DNA of 64,000 nucleotides from Symbiodinium natans (GCA_905221605.1 CAJNDS010002479.1:983501-1047500); one strand, 5' to 3'. Counted from the first letter of the stretch, positions 20,560-30,754 are shown. The notes: a model not told the origin generated them from the sequence alone. Numbers and translations are program-made.

Positions 20560-21010
20560 AGCCATATATATATATATATATACACACACATGGCTTTATG
20601 TAGTACGCTGTGTTGAAGCATTAAATTACTGGTGTTGTGGAATGCAACTACATTGCATGATATGATCGAGTATTTTGTGGTGCAGTACAAGCATGATGGT
20701 AGGGTGATAGGATAGTACGGCTAGAAACTCTGTCTTGTCTGACAGTATGTCATACCGGGTTGTGTGTTGATATGATTTCATGTCATGTGTTGTATTATGT
20801 TACCCTGCATTGCGGCATGTCGTATCAGATCGCGTTTTGTTGCATGATGTCATATTCCGCGTAGTACTTTGTTGAGTTCTGCTTTGTTCTCTCGTTGTTC
20901 TTTTTTCTGTTGTGGGTTGCATCGTTCAACCTTACATTGCATTGCAGTACATGGCTCTATATTGCATTGTGAGTCATTAAGGTATATATCACATTCATGA
21001 TAGTAACTTG
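20560..21010. other. AT-richer island without telomeric repeats
   Basis: Starts with (AT)n and (AC)n microsatellites (20563-20590) and continues with about 400 bp dominated by short words such as TTGCATTG, TGTCATGT and TGTTGTAT. Its composition differs sharply from its surroundings. No ORF with protein character and no recognisable RNA gene. It is probably an inserted or decayed sequence. Confidence 0.55.
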
Positions 21011-21230
21011 GAATCCTGCAATGGTGTTTTATGCTCATCTGCCCTAAACCCTGAACGGGTTTCTGTTCCGCTCATGCCGCGAGGCTTTTCCGCCGCAGCA
21101 AGGGTTACGCATTTAGATCTTAGGGTTTGTGGTTTAGGGGGAGCTCACCCCAAGAACACTTACGGGCCTAACAAACTGAAGACAAAAAACATTAAACCTT
21201 AGTCATCAACAAAAGCACTGAATGACTACG

Positions 21231-21471
21231 GGGTAGTTGCATGGTCCCTTAGTATGGGCCCTTCAAAGCAAACCCTAAACCCTAAACCCTAAACCCTAAA
21301 CCCTAAACCCCAAACCCTAAACCCTAAACCCTAAACCCTAAACCCTAAACCCTAAACCCTAAACCCCCCCCCCCCCTTGTATACCCTACAACACCTAAGG
21401 GCCCATACTGCTTCAGGACCCTTTAGCGAAAGAAGGTCATGGACCATATGAAGGGACCCTGTAACTACCCT
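21231..21471. repeat. Palindromic element family D interrupted by a CCCTAAA array
   Basis: Outer ends GGGTAGTTGCATGGTCCCTTA and AAGGGACCCTGTAACTACCC are inverted repeats. After GGGCCCTTCAAAGC comes about 95 bp of CCCTAAA repeats ending in a run of 13 C, then CTTGTATACCCT. In the uninterrupted copy at 58255-58411 the corresponding junction has only a few bases. Other copies: 52739-52850, 56905-57005, 59925-60050, 62425-62505 and 62863-63010. Confidence 0.7.
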
Positions 21472-22020
21472 CCTCAATCCACAGAGGCCCTAAAACCTTA
21501 ACAATCCTCCTAGGTAGGATAAGGGGGACCCTTAAAAGGGAACCCCTTCTTAACCCTCTTCTGGCTCTCTTAAACAGGGGCCTTATTCAGAGGGTCTATA
21601 TCCCCAAGGGGCCCCCTAATCCTATCCCCTAAATCCAAACCCTACAGGGAGAGGCCCCCCCCAAAAATGATAAGTAGAGTTCGAAGGGCCCTAGATTGGG
21701 TTATAAGGACCCCAAAATTGCTCATAGGTCCCGACTCTACACTCTGAAACAGTATGCTCTAAACTCTAAACCCCAAAGCTCTAGCATCGGCCTAGACCCT
21801 AAAACCTAAGCCCTAAAATCCTAAACCCTAAACCCTAAACCCTAAACCCTAAACCCTAAACCCTAAACCCTATACAGCATCGGCTGAGGTGAGTACCTCG
21901 CCTTGACTCCTGGGCCGTTGACAAACAGCCCTGAGATGTCTGCAAGCTCCCTGAAGGATGCCATCAAAGTTTGAGCTTACCTGGCTCTTTGTAGCGTTTA
22001 GGATTCAGGGTTTAGGGCCA

Positions 22021-22205
22021 GGGTTTAGGGCTTAGGGTTGAGGGTTGAGGGATGAGGGTTGAGGGTTTAGGGTTTAGGGTTTAGGGTTTAGGGTTTAGGG
22101 TCTAGGGTCTAGGGTCTAGGGTCTAGGGTCTACGGTCTAGGGTCTAGGGTCTAGGGTCTAGGGTTAGGGTTTAGGGTTCAGGGTTAGGGTTTAGGGTTTA
22201 GGGTT
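22021..22205 (+). repeat. TTTAGGG array with a homogeneous TCTAGGG block
   Basis: Degenerate units (22021-22067), perfect TTTAGGG (22068-22100), then nine or ten TCTAGGG units (22101-22165), then TTTAGGG again. The variant is clustered, not scattered. Confidence 0.9.
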
Positions 22206-22485
22206 GGGGCTCAGAAGGTTGTCTGGAGTCTTAAGAGGGCATCGGGTGGGTTTAGGGTTTAGGGTTTAGGGTTTCGGGTTTAGGGTTTAGACACCCCTGC
22301 AAGTTGGCCCCGACTACATCATCCAGGCCCATTTCCTCAGTCCCTGCCTACTAACACCCTCGCACCCTCACATCCTAGCATCCTGAAAACCCTAGGCCCT
22401 GAGCCCTAAGGCCTAAACCCCGAACCCTAAACCCTAAACCCTAAACCCTAGCCCTAAACCCTAAACCCTAAACCCTAAACCCTAG

Positions 22486-22600
22486 ATGGCCCCCTCAAGC
22501 ACAGAGCTCTTCAGTGCGTCCAAAGGGGCAGCACCTGCCGCCGAACCTTGGGGTTCGAAGTCGCCGGAAGGCGTGACGTTTGAGGCTCCCGACTGCTCAA
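22486..22600 (+). CDS. Candidate first coding exon (Met start)
   Basis: An ATG directly after a CCCTAAA array opens a frame starting MAPSSTELFSASKGAAPAAE, 38 codons of hydrophilic, Ala/Ser/Pro-rich sequence typical of a protein N-terminus. It ends CTCAA|GTTTAGGC at a TTTAGGG-type stretch. ATG context is CCCTAGATGG. It lies about 3.5 kb after the end of the MFS exons and is the best candidate start of the next gene. No signal peptide is visible. Confidence 0.5.
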
Positions 22601-22810
22601 GTTTAGGCTTAAGGGTTTAGGGTGTAGGGTTGCGGGTTTAAGGTCCTAATAAGCCTAAGCCCTAAACGCTAAACCGGACACATGGGTATTTTTCAAAAAT
22701 AGGGGTACCCCTTTTGTATACCCCAAACAGAATGGAATCCCCCTAAAGGAACGCCCCCCAAAATGGGTACCCCCACCCTAAACCGGAAAACCCTAACCAC
22801 TAAACCCCAC

Positions 22811-22853
22811 ATGGAGTCTGAACGCAAGAGCGGGGTCTACGGCGTGGCCGAGG
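22811..22853 (+). CDS. Candidate exon, short
   Basis: Island after CCCTAA-type repeats reading MESERKSGVYGVAE, ending GAGG|GTTTTAGGG with a TTTAGGG array behind it. A second island at 22932-23028 (after TTTCAG) reads SGAVEDLSIAALRSLGQWFL and onward and may be the next exon. Phases agree only if a non-GT donor is used, so the joint is unproven. Confidence 0.35.
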
Positions 22854-22931
22854 GTTTTAGGGTTTAGGGTTTAGGGTTTGGGGTTTGGGGTTTAGGGTTT
22901 AGGGTTTAGGGGGAGCGACGTGGAGTTTCAG

Positions 22932-23028
22932 AGTGGCGCTGTTGAAGACTTGAGCATTGCCGCGCTGCGGTCGCTGGGGCAATGGTTCCTCCGGCTCGCT
23001 GTGCGCGACTGGCGCTTGCTGGGTCCAA
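22932..23028 (+). CDS. Candidate exon, amphipathic helix
   Basis: After GTGGAGTTTCAG the frame reads SGAVEDLSIAALRSLGQWFL then RLAVRDWRLL, with regular hydrophobic spacing and GC-rich third positions, unlike its surroundings. A possible end is CTGG|GTCCAA. The frame remains open further to about 23114 but loses protein character. Unknown family. Confidence 0.4.
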
Positions 23029-23297
23029 CAGGATCTCCTGAGCACAAAGTCCTCGAAAATGGAGGCAGCACTAGAATAATCTGGGCTCTCTTATTAAGGA
23101 CGCTACCATGGTAATACCCTTAGCAATGTATCGCCCTTTCTCTGGTAACCTAGCCACCTATATCCTAAAAAAAATCAGCACCCTTATTCTGATGGCCTCC
23201 TCAACAAGAGCCCAGGTAATTACTGCAGTACGTGTACAGGTTCCGCGCGGAGGCATGAACTGTGTCAAGCTAGCATGTAGGGTCGGGAATGGAAATT

Positions 23298-23630
23298 CTA
23301 AACCCTAAACGCTAAACCCTAAACCCTAAACCCTAAACCCTAAACCCTATACCCATAACCCTAAACCCTAAACCCTAAACCCTAAACCCCAAACCCCAAA
23401 CCCTAAACCCCAAACCCGAAACCCTAAACCCTAAACCCTAAACCCTAAACCCTAAACCCTAAACCCTAAACCCTAAACCCTAAACCCCTAAACCATAAAC
23501 CCTAAACCCTAAACCCTAAACCCTAAACCCTAAACCCTAAACCCTAAACCCTAAACCCTAACCCTAAACCCTAAACCCTAAACCCTAAACCCTACAAACC
23601 CTAAACCCGACAAACCCTAAACCCTAAACC
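23298..23630 (-). repeat. Very long CCCTAAA array
   Basis: The longest telomere-like tract in the window: about 330 bp of CCCTAAA with scattered CCCCAAA, CCCGAAA and other variants. It ends ACCGCAG, the acceptor of the next island. Confidence 0.95.
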
Positions 23631-23634
23631 GCAG

Positions 23635-23699
23635 AACAGTTCATGCCACACTTCTACCAGCCCACTGTCGCGCAGTGGGTGTCGCTTGCACCTCAGTGG
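23635..23699 (+). CDS. Candidate exon, EQFMPHFYQPT
   Basis: Acceptor AAACCGCAG at the end of the long CCCTAAA array. The frame reads EQFMPHFYQPTVAQWVSLAP; donors TGG|GTGTCG (23679) or TGG|GTGCCC (about 23700) are possible. Protein-like, but no family recognised. Confidence 0.4.
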
Positions 23700-24060
23700 G
23701 TGCCCCTGGGCATATGAGCTGGCGTCGAACCCCCACATCCTACACCCAAAGAGCCCTAAGCCCTAAACCCTAAATCCTACACCCTAAACCCTAAACCCTA
23801 AACCCCAAGCCCTTAACCCTAAATCGTACAAGAGCCCGAAGAACCCGGCGCAAGCCTCTAAACCCCTTCAGAATGCCCCTAAACCCTAAACCCTAAAACC
23901 CCAAACCCTAAAACCCTCGACCCAAGAGACCCTGGGCCTGATGAGCTCTAGGATTTAGGGTTTAGGGTTTAGGGTTTAGGGTTTAGGGTTTAGGGTTCAT
24001 GGTTGGCTCTTGGCTCATATACCCCAGGACATTGTTGGACTCACCAGTTTCCCCTTGCAG

Positions 24061-24224
24061 CAAGCATGTTGATGGGTTCAGCATCGCTATTTCTACGATT
24101 CTCATATCCATTGCTACTACTGGTGCTGCCGCTGCTGCTGCAGCTGCTGCAGCTGCTCTTGCTGCTACGACTATTGGGACTACTGCTCATTCTGCTGCTG
24201 CTACTGCTACTACTGCTACTACTG

Positions 24225-24291
<67 letters not shown>

Positions 24292-24319
24292 AACTACTAC
24301 AACAACAACAACAACAACA

Positions 24320-24366
<47 letters not shown>

Positions 24367-24463
24367 AACTACTACAACGACCACCACAACGACTACGACC
24401 ACTAAAGCCAAAATCTGGAGACCAGGTCAACCCTCGGCTTGTCTCGGGGAAACAGACCAAGAG
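24061..24463 (+). CDS. Large exon with a poly-threonine (ACT)n tract
   Basis: Textbook acceptor CACCAGTTTCCCCTTGCAG|CAAG. The frame starts SKHVDGFSIAISTILISIAT, continues with Ala-rich then Thr-rich sequence (roughly 75 Thr encoded by ACT/ACA/ACG triplets) and ends KAKIWRPGQPSACLGETDQE before the donor GAG|GTATAA. At about 400 nt it is far longer than other exons here. ACA and ACG synonyms inside the ACT tract keep threonine and suggest selection on this frame. The other two plus frames give Leu and Tyr/Cys-type repeats. It could be an O-glycosylated stalk or a bare triplet microsatellite. Confidence 0.45.
24186..24400. repeat. Trinucleotide (ACT/CTA)n microsatellite with CTG-rich edge
   Basis: CTG/GCT triplets (about 24120-24200) pass into a long ACT tract with a short ACA block (about 24298-24320). 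It is the only large triplet repeat in the window, and triplet periodicity fits a coding exon. Confidence 0.95.
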
Positions 24464-24614
24464 GTATAAACTTGCTACGACACTACTTAAAGGCTCAGGG
24501 AATGTAGTTTGTGCGGTTTAGGGTTTTGGTTGCAGGGTTCAGGGTTTAGGGTTTAGGGTTTGGGGTTTAGGGTTTAGGGTCTAGGGCTAGGCGATAGATA
24601 GGAAGACCCCAGCC

Positions 24615-24775
24615 ATGGACAGTTCTGACCTTACTAAGTTCCCTGAGCCTCTAAGTAGAGGAGGCACGGACGCTCCCCCGCGCCTGGTAGCATCGAAACG
24701 CCCTGGCAACTTCACCGTAGGAATGCCGACACAACCCACAACTCTAAGCCCACGGAGCTCTAGACTTTCAAGCCC
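24615..24775 (+). CDS. Candidate exon, unknown
   Basis: An open frame from an ATG reads MDSSDLTKFPEPLSRGGTDA and then a Pro/Ser-rich stretch before telomeric sequence (CCCTAAACC) at 24775. Sequence is GC-balanced and not repetitive. It lies between a TTTAGGG array (24535-24590) and CCCTAAA-type units. Family unknown; exon limits undefined. Confidence 0.3.
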
Positions 24776-25244
24776 TAAACCCTATACCCTACACCCTGAA
24801 TCCATTAAACGCAGTAAATGCTATAGACTCAACGATCACATGAAGCCGAAGGCCAGGGGACGTGGGTGGCTCCCAAAGTAGTGATGGTTTAGGCTTTTGG
24901 GTTAGGGGTTTGGGGTTTAGGGTTCGGCGGTTCCTACTACGAGGATCCAGAGTAGGCCCTTATTCCTATGTTTAAGGTCTAGGTTCTCACTGTAAATTCC
25001 TTTCAACCAAAGACAGTCGCTTGTTATTTCTGGGTTGCTCTGGTGTCTAGATTATATTACGGAGATAATGATGAGAAATGGCTGAGAACTGAACCGAATT
25101 AATCTCTGGGCTTTGAAGTCGAGACGATGCCCCTCATTTTCGACGCCAGTTTGGGTCATTAAGTTGTGTGCTGAAGGGTCCAGGTTTTTTAGATGGGGTT
25201 CAATATTTTGCACAAGGACGCTATATTTCCGAAACCCAAGCCCT

Positions 25245-25345
25245 GTAAACAATGCCCGGGAACGCTGCCAAGCGCTTTTCCTGTTTGCCATCAAGAAGAA
25301 ACTCGTGGCAGAGATGTGCGCAGGAATGTTCAGCGATCAACAGAG
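25245..25345 (+). CDS. Candidate exon with strong donor
   Basis: A repeat-free stretch in which one frame reads NARERCQALFLFAIKKKLVA then EMCAGMFSDQQ, ending at ACAGA|GTGAGT, a near-consensus donor. The frame is open from about 25113; the true start is unclear, and AGGTTTTTTAG|ATGG at about 25190 is one acceptor. A second frame is also open. No family assignment. Confidence 0.35.
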
Positions 25346-25389
25346 TGAGTGCCAGTACTCGTGTACCCCCCCAATTTTTTAGTCTTGAG

Positions 25390-25525
25390 TTTTGCAGCGT
25401 GTCTCATACCTTGGCAAAGCATATGCTGTAATTACCTCAGGAGCCAAGACCTACTTGTTTGTAGGTTACCGAACCACTAATCCTGTAAGGCAACCTGCCA
25501 AGAATGTAGGTTTGGGTCTCTGATG
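25390..25525. repeat. Palindromic element family G (copy)
   Basis: Shares GTAGGTTnnnnnnAnnA and GCAACCTGCCAAGAATGTAGGTTTGGGTCTC with 29590-29690 (GCAACCTGCAAAGAAGTAGGTTTGGGTTCTTAAGG) and, less well, 32100-32175 and 33575-33625. Inverted ends AAGACC..TACTTG / ..GTAGGTTTGGGTCT. Non-coding. Confidence 0.5.
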
Positions 25526-25875
25526 GTATAGCCCGGCAACCCACAAACCCTGCCCTCCGCCGGACCCTTCCGAACCACCGCAGTTGATTGCATTTTACCC
25601 ACTTAGGGGCCTCGTCACAGTCTTCGGCCTAGGTCAAGGGATGCCTCGAAGGACTCAGACGCGAACCTTATTCCCTGAACCCTAACCCCCAGACAGCTAC
25701 TGTATTACCCCTAGACTCTGTTAAGATCCTTGCTAGCAGTTTCGCATTTAGGGTTGAGGGTTTAGGGTTGAGGGTTTCGGGTTTAGGGGTTGGGTTTAGG
25801 GTTTCGGGTTTAGGGTCAGGTGTTATGGTTTAGGGTTTGGGGTTTGGGGTTTAGTGTTTCGGGTTTAGGGTTTAG

Positions 25876-26050
25876 GGGTACTACTAAGGGGTATAAGGAG
25901 GGCCCTAGAAGGACCCTTAATCTTATTCCCCTACATGACCCCCATTTCTACCTTACATAGTCCCTACATACCTAAGTAGCCCCCAAATAACCCCTAAGTA
26001 ACCCCCAAGCTCCCTTACAAGGGTCCCCCCTTTAGTCCCTTGAGGTTAGG
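25876..26050. repeat. Palindromic element family E, reverse copy
   Basis: AGAAGGACCCTTAATCTTATTCCCCTACAT and TAGTCCCTACATACCTAAGTAGCCCC are the reverse complement of words at 15105-15245. Confidence 0.65.
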
Positions 26051-26161
26051 AGTTGGGGTTTAGCGTGGCAAAAGTCTGAACCCAAACAGCCCGTCACTTC
26101 CGCTAACCCCTTAGGGACTAAACCCCATATATCCTGCATCCCTAGATCTTTTCAACCCCTA

Positions 26162-26408
26162 AGCCCTAAACCCTAGCCCTAAACCCTAAACCCTAAACCC
26201 TAAACCCTAAACCCTAAACCCTAAACCCTAAACCCTAAACCCTAAACCCTAAACCCTAAACCCTAAACCCTAAACCCTTTAAACCCTAAACCCTAAACCC
26301 TAAACCCTAAACCCTAAACCCTAAACCCTAAACCCTAAACCCTAAACCCTAAACCCTAAACCCTAAACCCTAAACCCTAAACCCTAAACCCTAAACCCTA
26401 AACTAAAC
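26162..26408 (-). repeat. Very long CCCTAAA array
   Basis: About 34 units with one phase break (CCCTTTAAA at about 26275). There is no gene-like island within 250 bp on either side, apart from unassigned sequence at 26420-26700. Confidence 0.95.
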
Positions 26409-27007
26409 CCTTCTCAAAACCCTTCAGCCCTAAAACCGCAACACCCACACGCTCGACCCTTGTACACCCCGTAAAGAAACGCGATCAACCCCGCACAGTG
26501 CCCTGAAACATTTCATAACTGTGTAACTAGTGGTTCGAAGGGGGTGTAAGCCCCGAATCCTAAAGCCCTCAACCGTCGCAATTCCGGGTAGTCCTAAGGG
26601 TAGTTCCCAAATCCTTACCCGAATCAGGCGAATCCGGATTTCCCCTTCCCACAACATTCCCGTCGGTCGTGTCCCCACACCTCCACAACCCCCCCCCCCA
26701 AACACTAAACCCTAAACCCTAAGCCCTAAACCCTAAAAACACAGTAGCTCTTTGCTCCGTTTCGGCGAGGTCGCTCACATGGCCATCGCGTCGTAGAGCT
26801 GGAAGAGAGATTGAAGGCCTTTAAGGATTTGATTTAAAACCCTAAACCCTAAACCCTAAACCCCAAACCCTAAACCCTAAACCCTAAACCCTAAACCCTA
26901 AACCCCAAGGTTCGGGCTCTTGGGGCCCTGGGGGTTTTCGGGAGTCTTGGGAGTCTGGCGTTGCGGGGTTACGTGTTTATAGGGGCCCTGGGGCTTTTAG
27001 AGTTAGG

Positions 27008-27125
27008 CTTGGTAGCCCGGTGGTACCCTTTTCCTCTTTTTTGGTTCTGGTTCCCTTTATAAAGTAACCAACCAACAAAGGGTGCCCTTATGATAATATG
27101 ATGACTGGTCTACTAAGTAGGGCTT
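27008..27125. repeat. Palindromic element family F (copy)
   Basis: GGTAGCCCGGTGGTACCCTTTTCC at one end and GGGTGCCCTTATGATAATATGATGACTGGTCTAC at the other, imperfect inverted repeats. Related copies: 27885-28030, 53915-53960 (part) and 55970-56145 (with a telomeric insert). Confidence 0.6.
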
Positions 27126-27469
27126 TTAGGACTTGAGGCTTTTTGTTCATCTAAGCTCCTGGTGCGGAGCAGGCCTCCAAGGGTCCTTGTGGATATGATG
27201 CACCCGCAAGGGGTTTAGGGTTTAGGGTTTAGGGTTTAGGGTTTAGGGTTTAGGGTTCAGGGATTCGGGGGACTCCAACAAGCGCTTAGCGTCAGGTGTT
27301 TTCAAGTCGAATTGTAGGTGGTGGCATATTCCTCAATTACCTGCACTCGCATCCGAAATCTGGAGCAAACCCTAACTCTAACCCTAAACCCTAAACCCTA
27401 AACCCTAAACCCTAAACCCTAAAACCTAACACTAAACCCTGAGCCCCAACTCTTTCACCCGTTATCCAG

Positions 27470-27541
27470 CACGGGATCTGTCCCAGCATGATCCCATGCC
27501 AGGAGCAGTCGCGGCTGCTCGAGATGTCGCGGCTCAGGGAG
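27470..27541 (+). CDS. Coiled-coil exon, CQEQSRLLEMSRLREV
   Basis: A CCCTAAA array lies upstream (27361-27440); acceptor TTTCACCCGTTATCCAG; donor GGGAG|GTGCTC; TTTAGGG repeats follow. The frame includes IPCQEQSRLLEMSRLRE, with heptad-like Leu/Met spacing. It is the first of a long series of coiled-coil-like exons on this strand. Confidence 0.5.
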
Positions 27542-28121
27542 GTGCTCCTTTGGGGCTTTAGAGGGCTTAGGAGTGTTTCGGAGGGTTTAGGGTTTGGGGT
27601 TAGGGTTTAGGGTTTGGGAGGGTTAGGGTTTAGGGTTTAGGGTTCGTGTTTGTAAGTTCTAGGTTCAGGGTTTAGGTTTTTGATTTTGGGGTTGACGGTT
27701 TGCGGGTTTCAGTGACTAAGGGGTTTTGGGTTTCAAAGTTTTAGGGTTTACAATAGGGTTTGGGGCTTAGGGGCAGGGTTCGCGGCCCTAAACCCTAAAC
27801 CCTAAACCCTAAACTACTAAACCGCTCCATGCCGCTTGCGGAATCCAGCTCCTTTCTGACTGTGACCCGCAGGGTCTTGATTCCCTTCGTAGAGGGGTAG
27901 CCCAGTAACCCGAAACCCTAGGCCCTTTTGCCCTTTTTTGGGTTGTGGGCTTCCTTAAGAAAGGTAACCACGGGAAGGGGATACCCTTAGTATAGTAGGG
28001 TTACCAGTTTGATCAACAAGCAGGCAACCCAGGTGGGTTTAGGGTTTGGGGTTTAGGGCTTAGGGCTTAGGGTTTAGGGTTTAAGGTTTCGGCGATCAGG
28101 GGTTTAGGGCGCTTAGTCCAG

Positions 28122-28199
28122 ACAGTGATGGCTTTGCGGATGTTCCTCCCAGCGGTATCCAGCCAGAGTCGCTTCAAAAGCTTCATCCGGGGGTTGCGA
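28122..28199 (+). CDS. Candidate exon, basic helix
   Basis: After GCTTAGTCCAG the frame reads TVMALRMFLPAVSSQSRFKS then FIRGLR and TAA. Protein-like, with a mix of hydrophobic and basic residues. A TTTAGGG-type stretch lies upstream, which is the less common flank, and a family C element starts just downstream. Unassigned. Confidence 0.35.
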
Positions 28200-28635
28200 T
28201 AACAAGGGCCCCCTAATGCTTGGATGTTCACGGCACTTACTAACCAATTATAACTGTACCCCACTTCTAAGCCCCTTAAGTGCCCTAATATGGTTATAAG
28301 TACAGTTCTAAGTACAGTTATACTTTGTTGCCATGAACCTCCAAGTAAAGGCCCCCAATAGCAGCATCCCCTTATAGTAAGGACTCCAAGAAGGTACCCC
28401 TAAGATCATAAACCTTCATCTCCCATCTCACGCCCACGGAACCCTGCACAATGAAACTGAGCACTTGGAGGTTCAGGGTACTGATAGTCCCAATCATGAC
28501 TGTACTGTTTGAGCCCCGCAGTCGTAAGTTATAAGTAGACTCAGAGTTGGGGGTATGATAACCCATGAACCTCCCAGTAGATCCAAAGAAACCCTGGTCC
28601 CTAAACCCTACTCTGAACGAGTAGACCGAGCGCAG

Positions 28636-28675
28636 GCTGCTCTGAAAGAAGAGATCCAGGAGGTGGAGGCATCCT
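28636..28675 (+). CDS. Coiled-coil exon, AALKEEIQEVEAS
   Basis: After GACCGAGCGCAG the frame reads AALKEEIQEVEAS, a strong amphipathic helix, before CTTAGGGTTTAGG. A short CCCTAAA run lies upstream. Donor could be CAGGAG|GTGGAG. Limits uncertain. Confidence 0.45.
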
Positions 28676-28950
28676 GCTTAGGGTTTAGGCTAAAGGGTAA
28701 AGGGTAAAGGGTAAAGCATGACTGTGAACGGTGTGAGTGAAGGCTTCAAAAATGGAGGGATAAAGATGTGCGCATGGAATGGACCAAGCCGTTCTGCAGC
28801 TTAGCACAGTCGAGCCTCCGCGCTTGTCGCCTCATACAGTGCCAGCATGTGTCTTTGATTTATCAAAAAAACCCTAAAGAAACCAGAAATCCTTCAAACC
28901 CTAAAAAGAAACCAGAAATCCTTCAAACCCTAAACCCTAAATCCTAAACT

Positions 28951-28975
28951 CCCCCCCCCCCCCCCCCCCCCCCCC
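28951..28975. repeat. Homopolymer C25
   Basis: Twenty-five C followed by ACA and an A-rich tract. Similar C/G runs of 15 or more occur at 16050, 40712, 50167, 51023 and 60830. They tend to lie at edges of telomere-like arrays or elements. Confidence 0.95.
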
Positions 28976-29087
28976 ACAAAAAAAAAAGAAACAAACAAAA
29001 TTCACCGTTATAACCCTAGCCACCCTGTCAAGCCTATACCCTAAACCCTAAACCTTTAAAATCCCAAAAGCCCTATCAAGCCCACAG

Positions 29088-29180
29088 GAGACCGCCCGCG
29101 TCCTCCGCGCCTCGTCTGCGCGGAAGGGCGCCGACGCTGAGCGCCTCGAGGATGGGCAGCCCGGAAGGGGCCCTGAGAGC
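29088..29180 (+). CDS. Candidate exon, ETARVLRASSARKGADAERL
   Basis: A CCCTAAA stretch then AAGCCCACAG|GAG. The frame reads ETARVLRASSARKGADAERL then EDGQPGRGPE, with high GC and coiled-coil-like composition. No GT donor lies before the in-frame TAG at the TTTAGGG array, so a non-canonical donor (CTCGAG|GATGGG) or another frame may be used. Confidence 0.45.
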
Positions 29181-29218
29181 GACTTTTAGGGGTTTAGGGT
29201 TTAGGGTTTAGGGTTTAG

Positions 29219-29304
29219 GTTTTGGGGTTTTGGGGTTTTGGGGTTTTGGGGTTTTGGGGTTTTGGGGTTTTGGGGTTTTGGGGTTTTGGGGTTTTGGGGT
29301 TTTG
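29219..29304 (+). repeat. TTTTGGGG array inside a TTTAGGG region
   Basis: About eleven exact TTTTGGGG units, the same sequence as hypotrich ciliate telomeres, bounded on both sides by TTTAGGG-type units. It looks like amplification of one variant. Confidence 0.95.
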
Positions 29305-30329
29305 GGTTTGGGTTTTAGGGTTTAGAGTTTAGGGTTCAGGGTTTGGGGTTTGGGGTTCAGGGTTTAGGGTTTAGTGTTTAGGGTCTAGGGTTTAAAGTTT
29401 AGGATTTAGGGTTGGGGTGTTGTGGGTCTTTTTTAGGGGTTTAGGGTTCAATTAGGGTTTATACGGGTTTAGGGTTCAAGGGCTTTGGGCTTTGGGTTGA
29501 GTGGGGGTTTCGGGTTTAATGAGGGAGTTTGGGGTGTAAGGTAGGAGAGTTGCGCGTTTGAACGGGTTGAGGGGTTAGGGCCAGGTTTACCTTAAGAACC
29601 CCAAACGTGCTTTGTTGTAGGTTATTAGTATATGATAGGACTCTTCGGCAACCTGCAAAGAAGTAGGTTTGGGTTCTTAAGGTAGGGTTTGAGGGTTTTA
29701 GTTAGGTTTCTGGGGTTAAGGGTTTAATGCTTGAGGTTTAGGGTTGAGGGTTTCAGAGTTTCGGGTTTAATGTCGTAGGGCTTGTGGGGCTTTAAGTTTA
29801 CAGGCTACACCCTCCCGTAATGGCGCCCAAAGAAGGGCAACGGTGGGGGGAAGAGGGAAGGGGCAGTTCAATGTCTGCAGTCCACCCGAAACCCTAAACC
29901 CTAAACCCTACTCCCCAAAGTCAAGCATGTGAGGGTTTTAGGGGCTTGGCGCTTATATGGACGGGCCCCCTTATACCATACCAACTGTAGTTGCGGGACT
30001 AAGACCTAGTCTAGGGTCCTTATAACCCAAGTTAGGGCCCTTAGAACTCTGCTCATAACTTGTGAACCCCTGTTCGTAGGGGCTTCGGGGCTTAGGGGTT
30101 GTGTCCGGTTTACCGGCCTTCTCTGATTCGGGTGCGGAGCCCCTTCCGCTAGCATTCCCCACCGCTGCAAAGTCCCAAGCTGCAAACCTAAATCCTTTTT
30201 CGGGTTTAGGGTTTAGGGTTTCAGGGTTTTAGGGTTTCAGGGTTTCAGGGTTTAAGGGTTTAGGGTTTAGCGTATAACCACGGTTAAGGTTTGATAATTT
30301 AGGAGCCAGGGTTAACGCCTGAACCCCAG

Positions 30330-30385
30330 CCATCGCTGCACGAGGCGATGGAGCACGAAAACGCAGCCTGTCAGCAGATGGAGGG
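30330..30385 (+). CDS. Coiled-coil exon, PSLHEAMEHENAACQQME
   Basis: Acceptor GCCTGAACCCCAG|CC; donor GGAGG|GTGTAG. The frame reads PSLHEAMEHENAACQQMEG. Flanks are reversed relative to most exons (TTTAGGG-type upstream, CCCTAAA downstream), so the intron-arm rule does not hold here. Confidence 0.5.
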
Positions 30386-30754
30386 GTGTAGGTTACAGGC
30401 CTTAAGCTACCCTACAGCCTTGAACCCTGAACCCTAAACCCCCTAAGCCCTGAACCCTAAACCCTAATTCCTCCTGAGCCCTAAGCCCTGAAGCTAACCC
30501 TGAACCCTTGGCCCTATAGACCCCACGACTATAATTGCACCCATCAGAACGTGTCAAGGTGACAAGGATCCGCGGTTACGCAGGGTTGAGGGTTGAGGGG
30601 CCGCGTGTATGGCGGAATGGCCTGCAAGAGGGACAGCAACGCAACAGATTGGTCGTCGTCAAGTCACGTTAAACACCATCAAACATCAAGACGAAATGGC
30701 ATTCGTTTCATGGCGTTTCTTGGGGCGTAGAAGGGGGTTCGGATTGTGTGCCTT

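Noticed and set aside
24041-24460. Minus-strand poly-Ser/Cys and poly-Val frames and plus-strand poly-Leu frame
   Set aside because: Alternative readings of the same triplet repeat; only the Thr frame is joined to good splice sites on both sides.
29219-29304. Contamination from a hypotrich ciliate telomere
   Set aside because: The TTTTGGGG block is continuous with TTTAGGG repeats on both sides and behaves like the other variant blocks.
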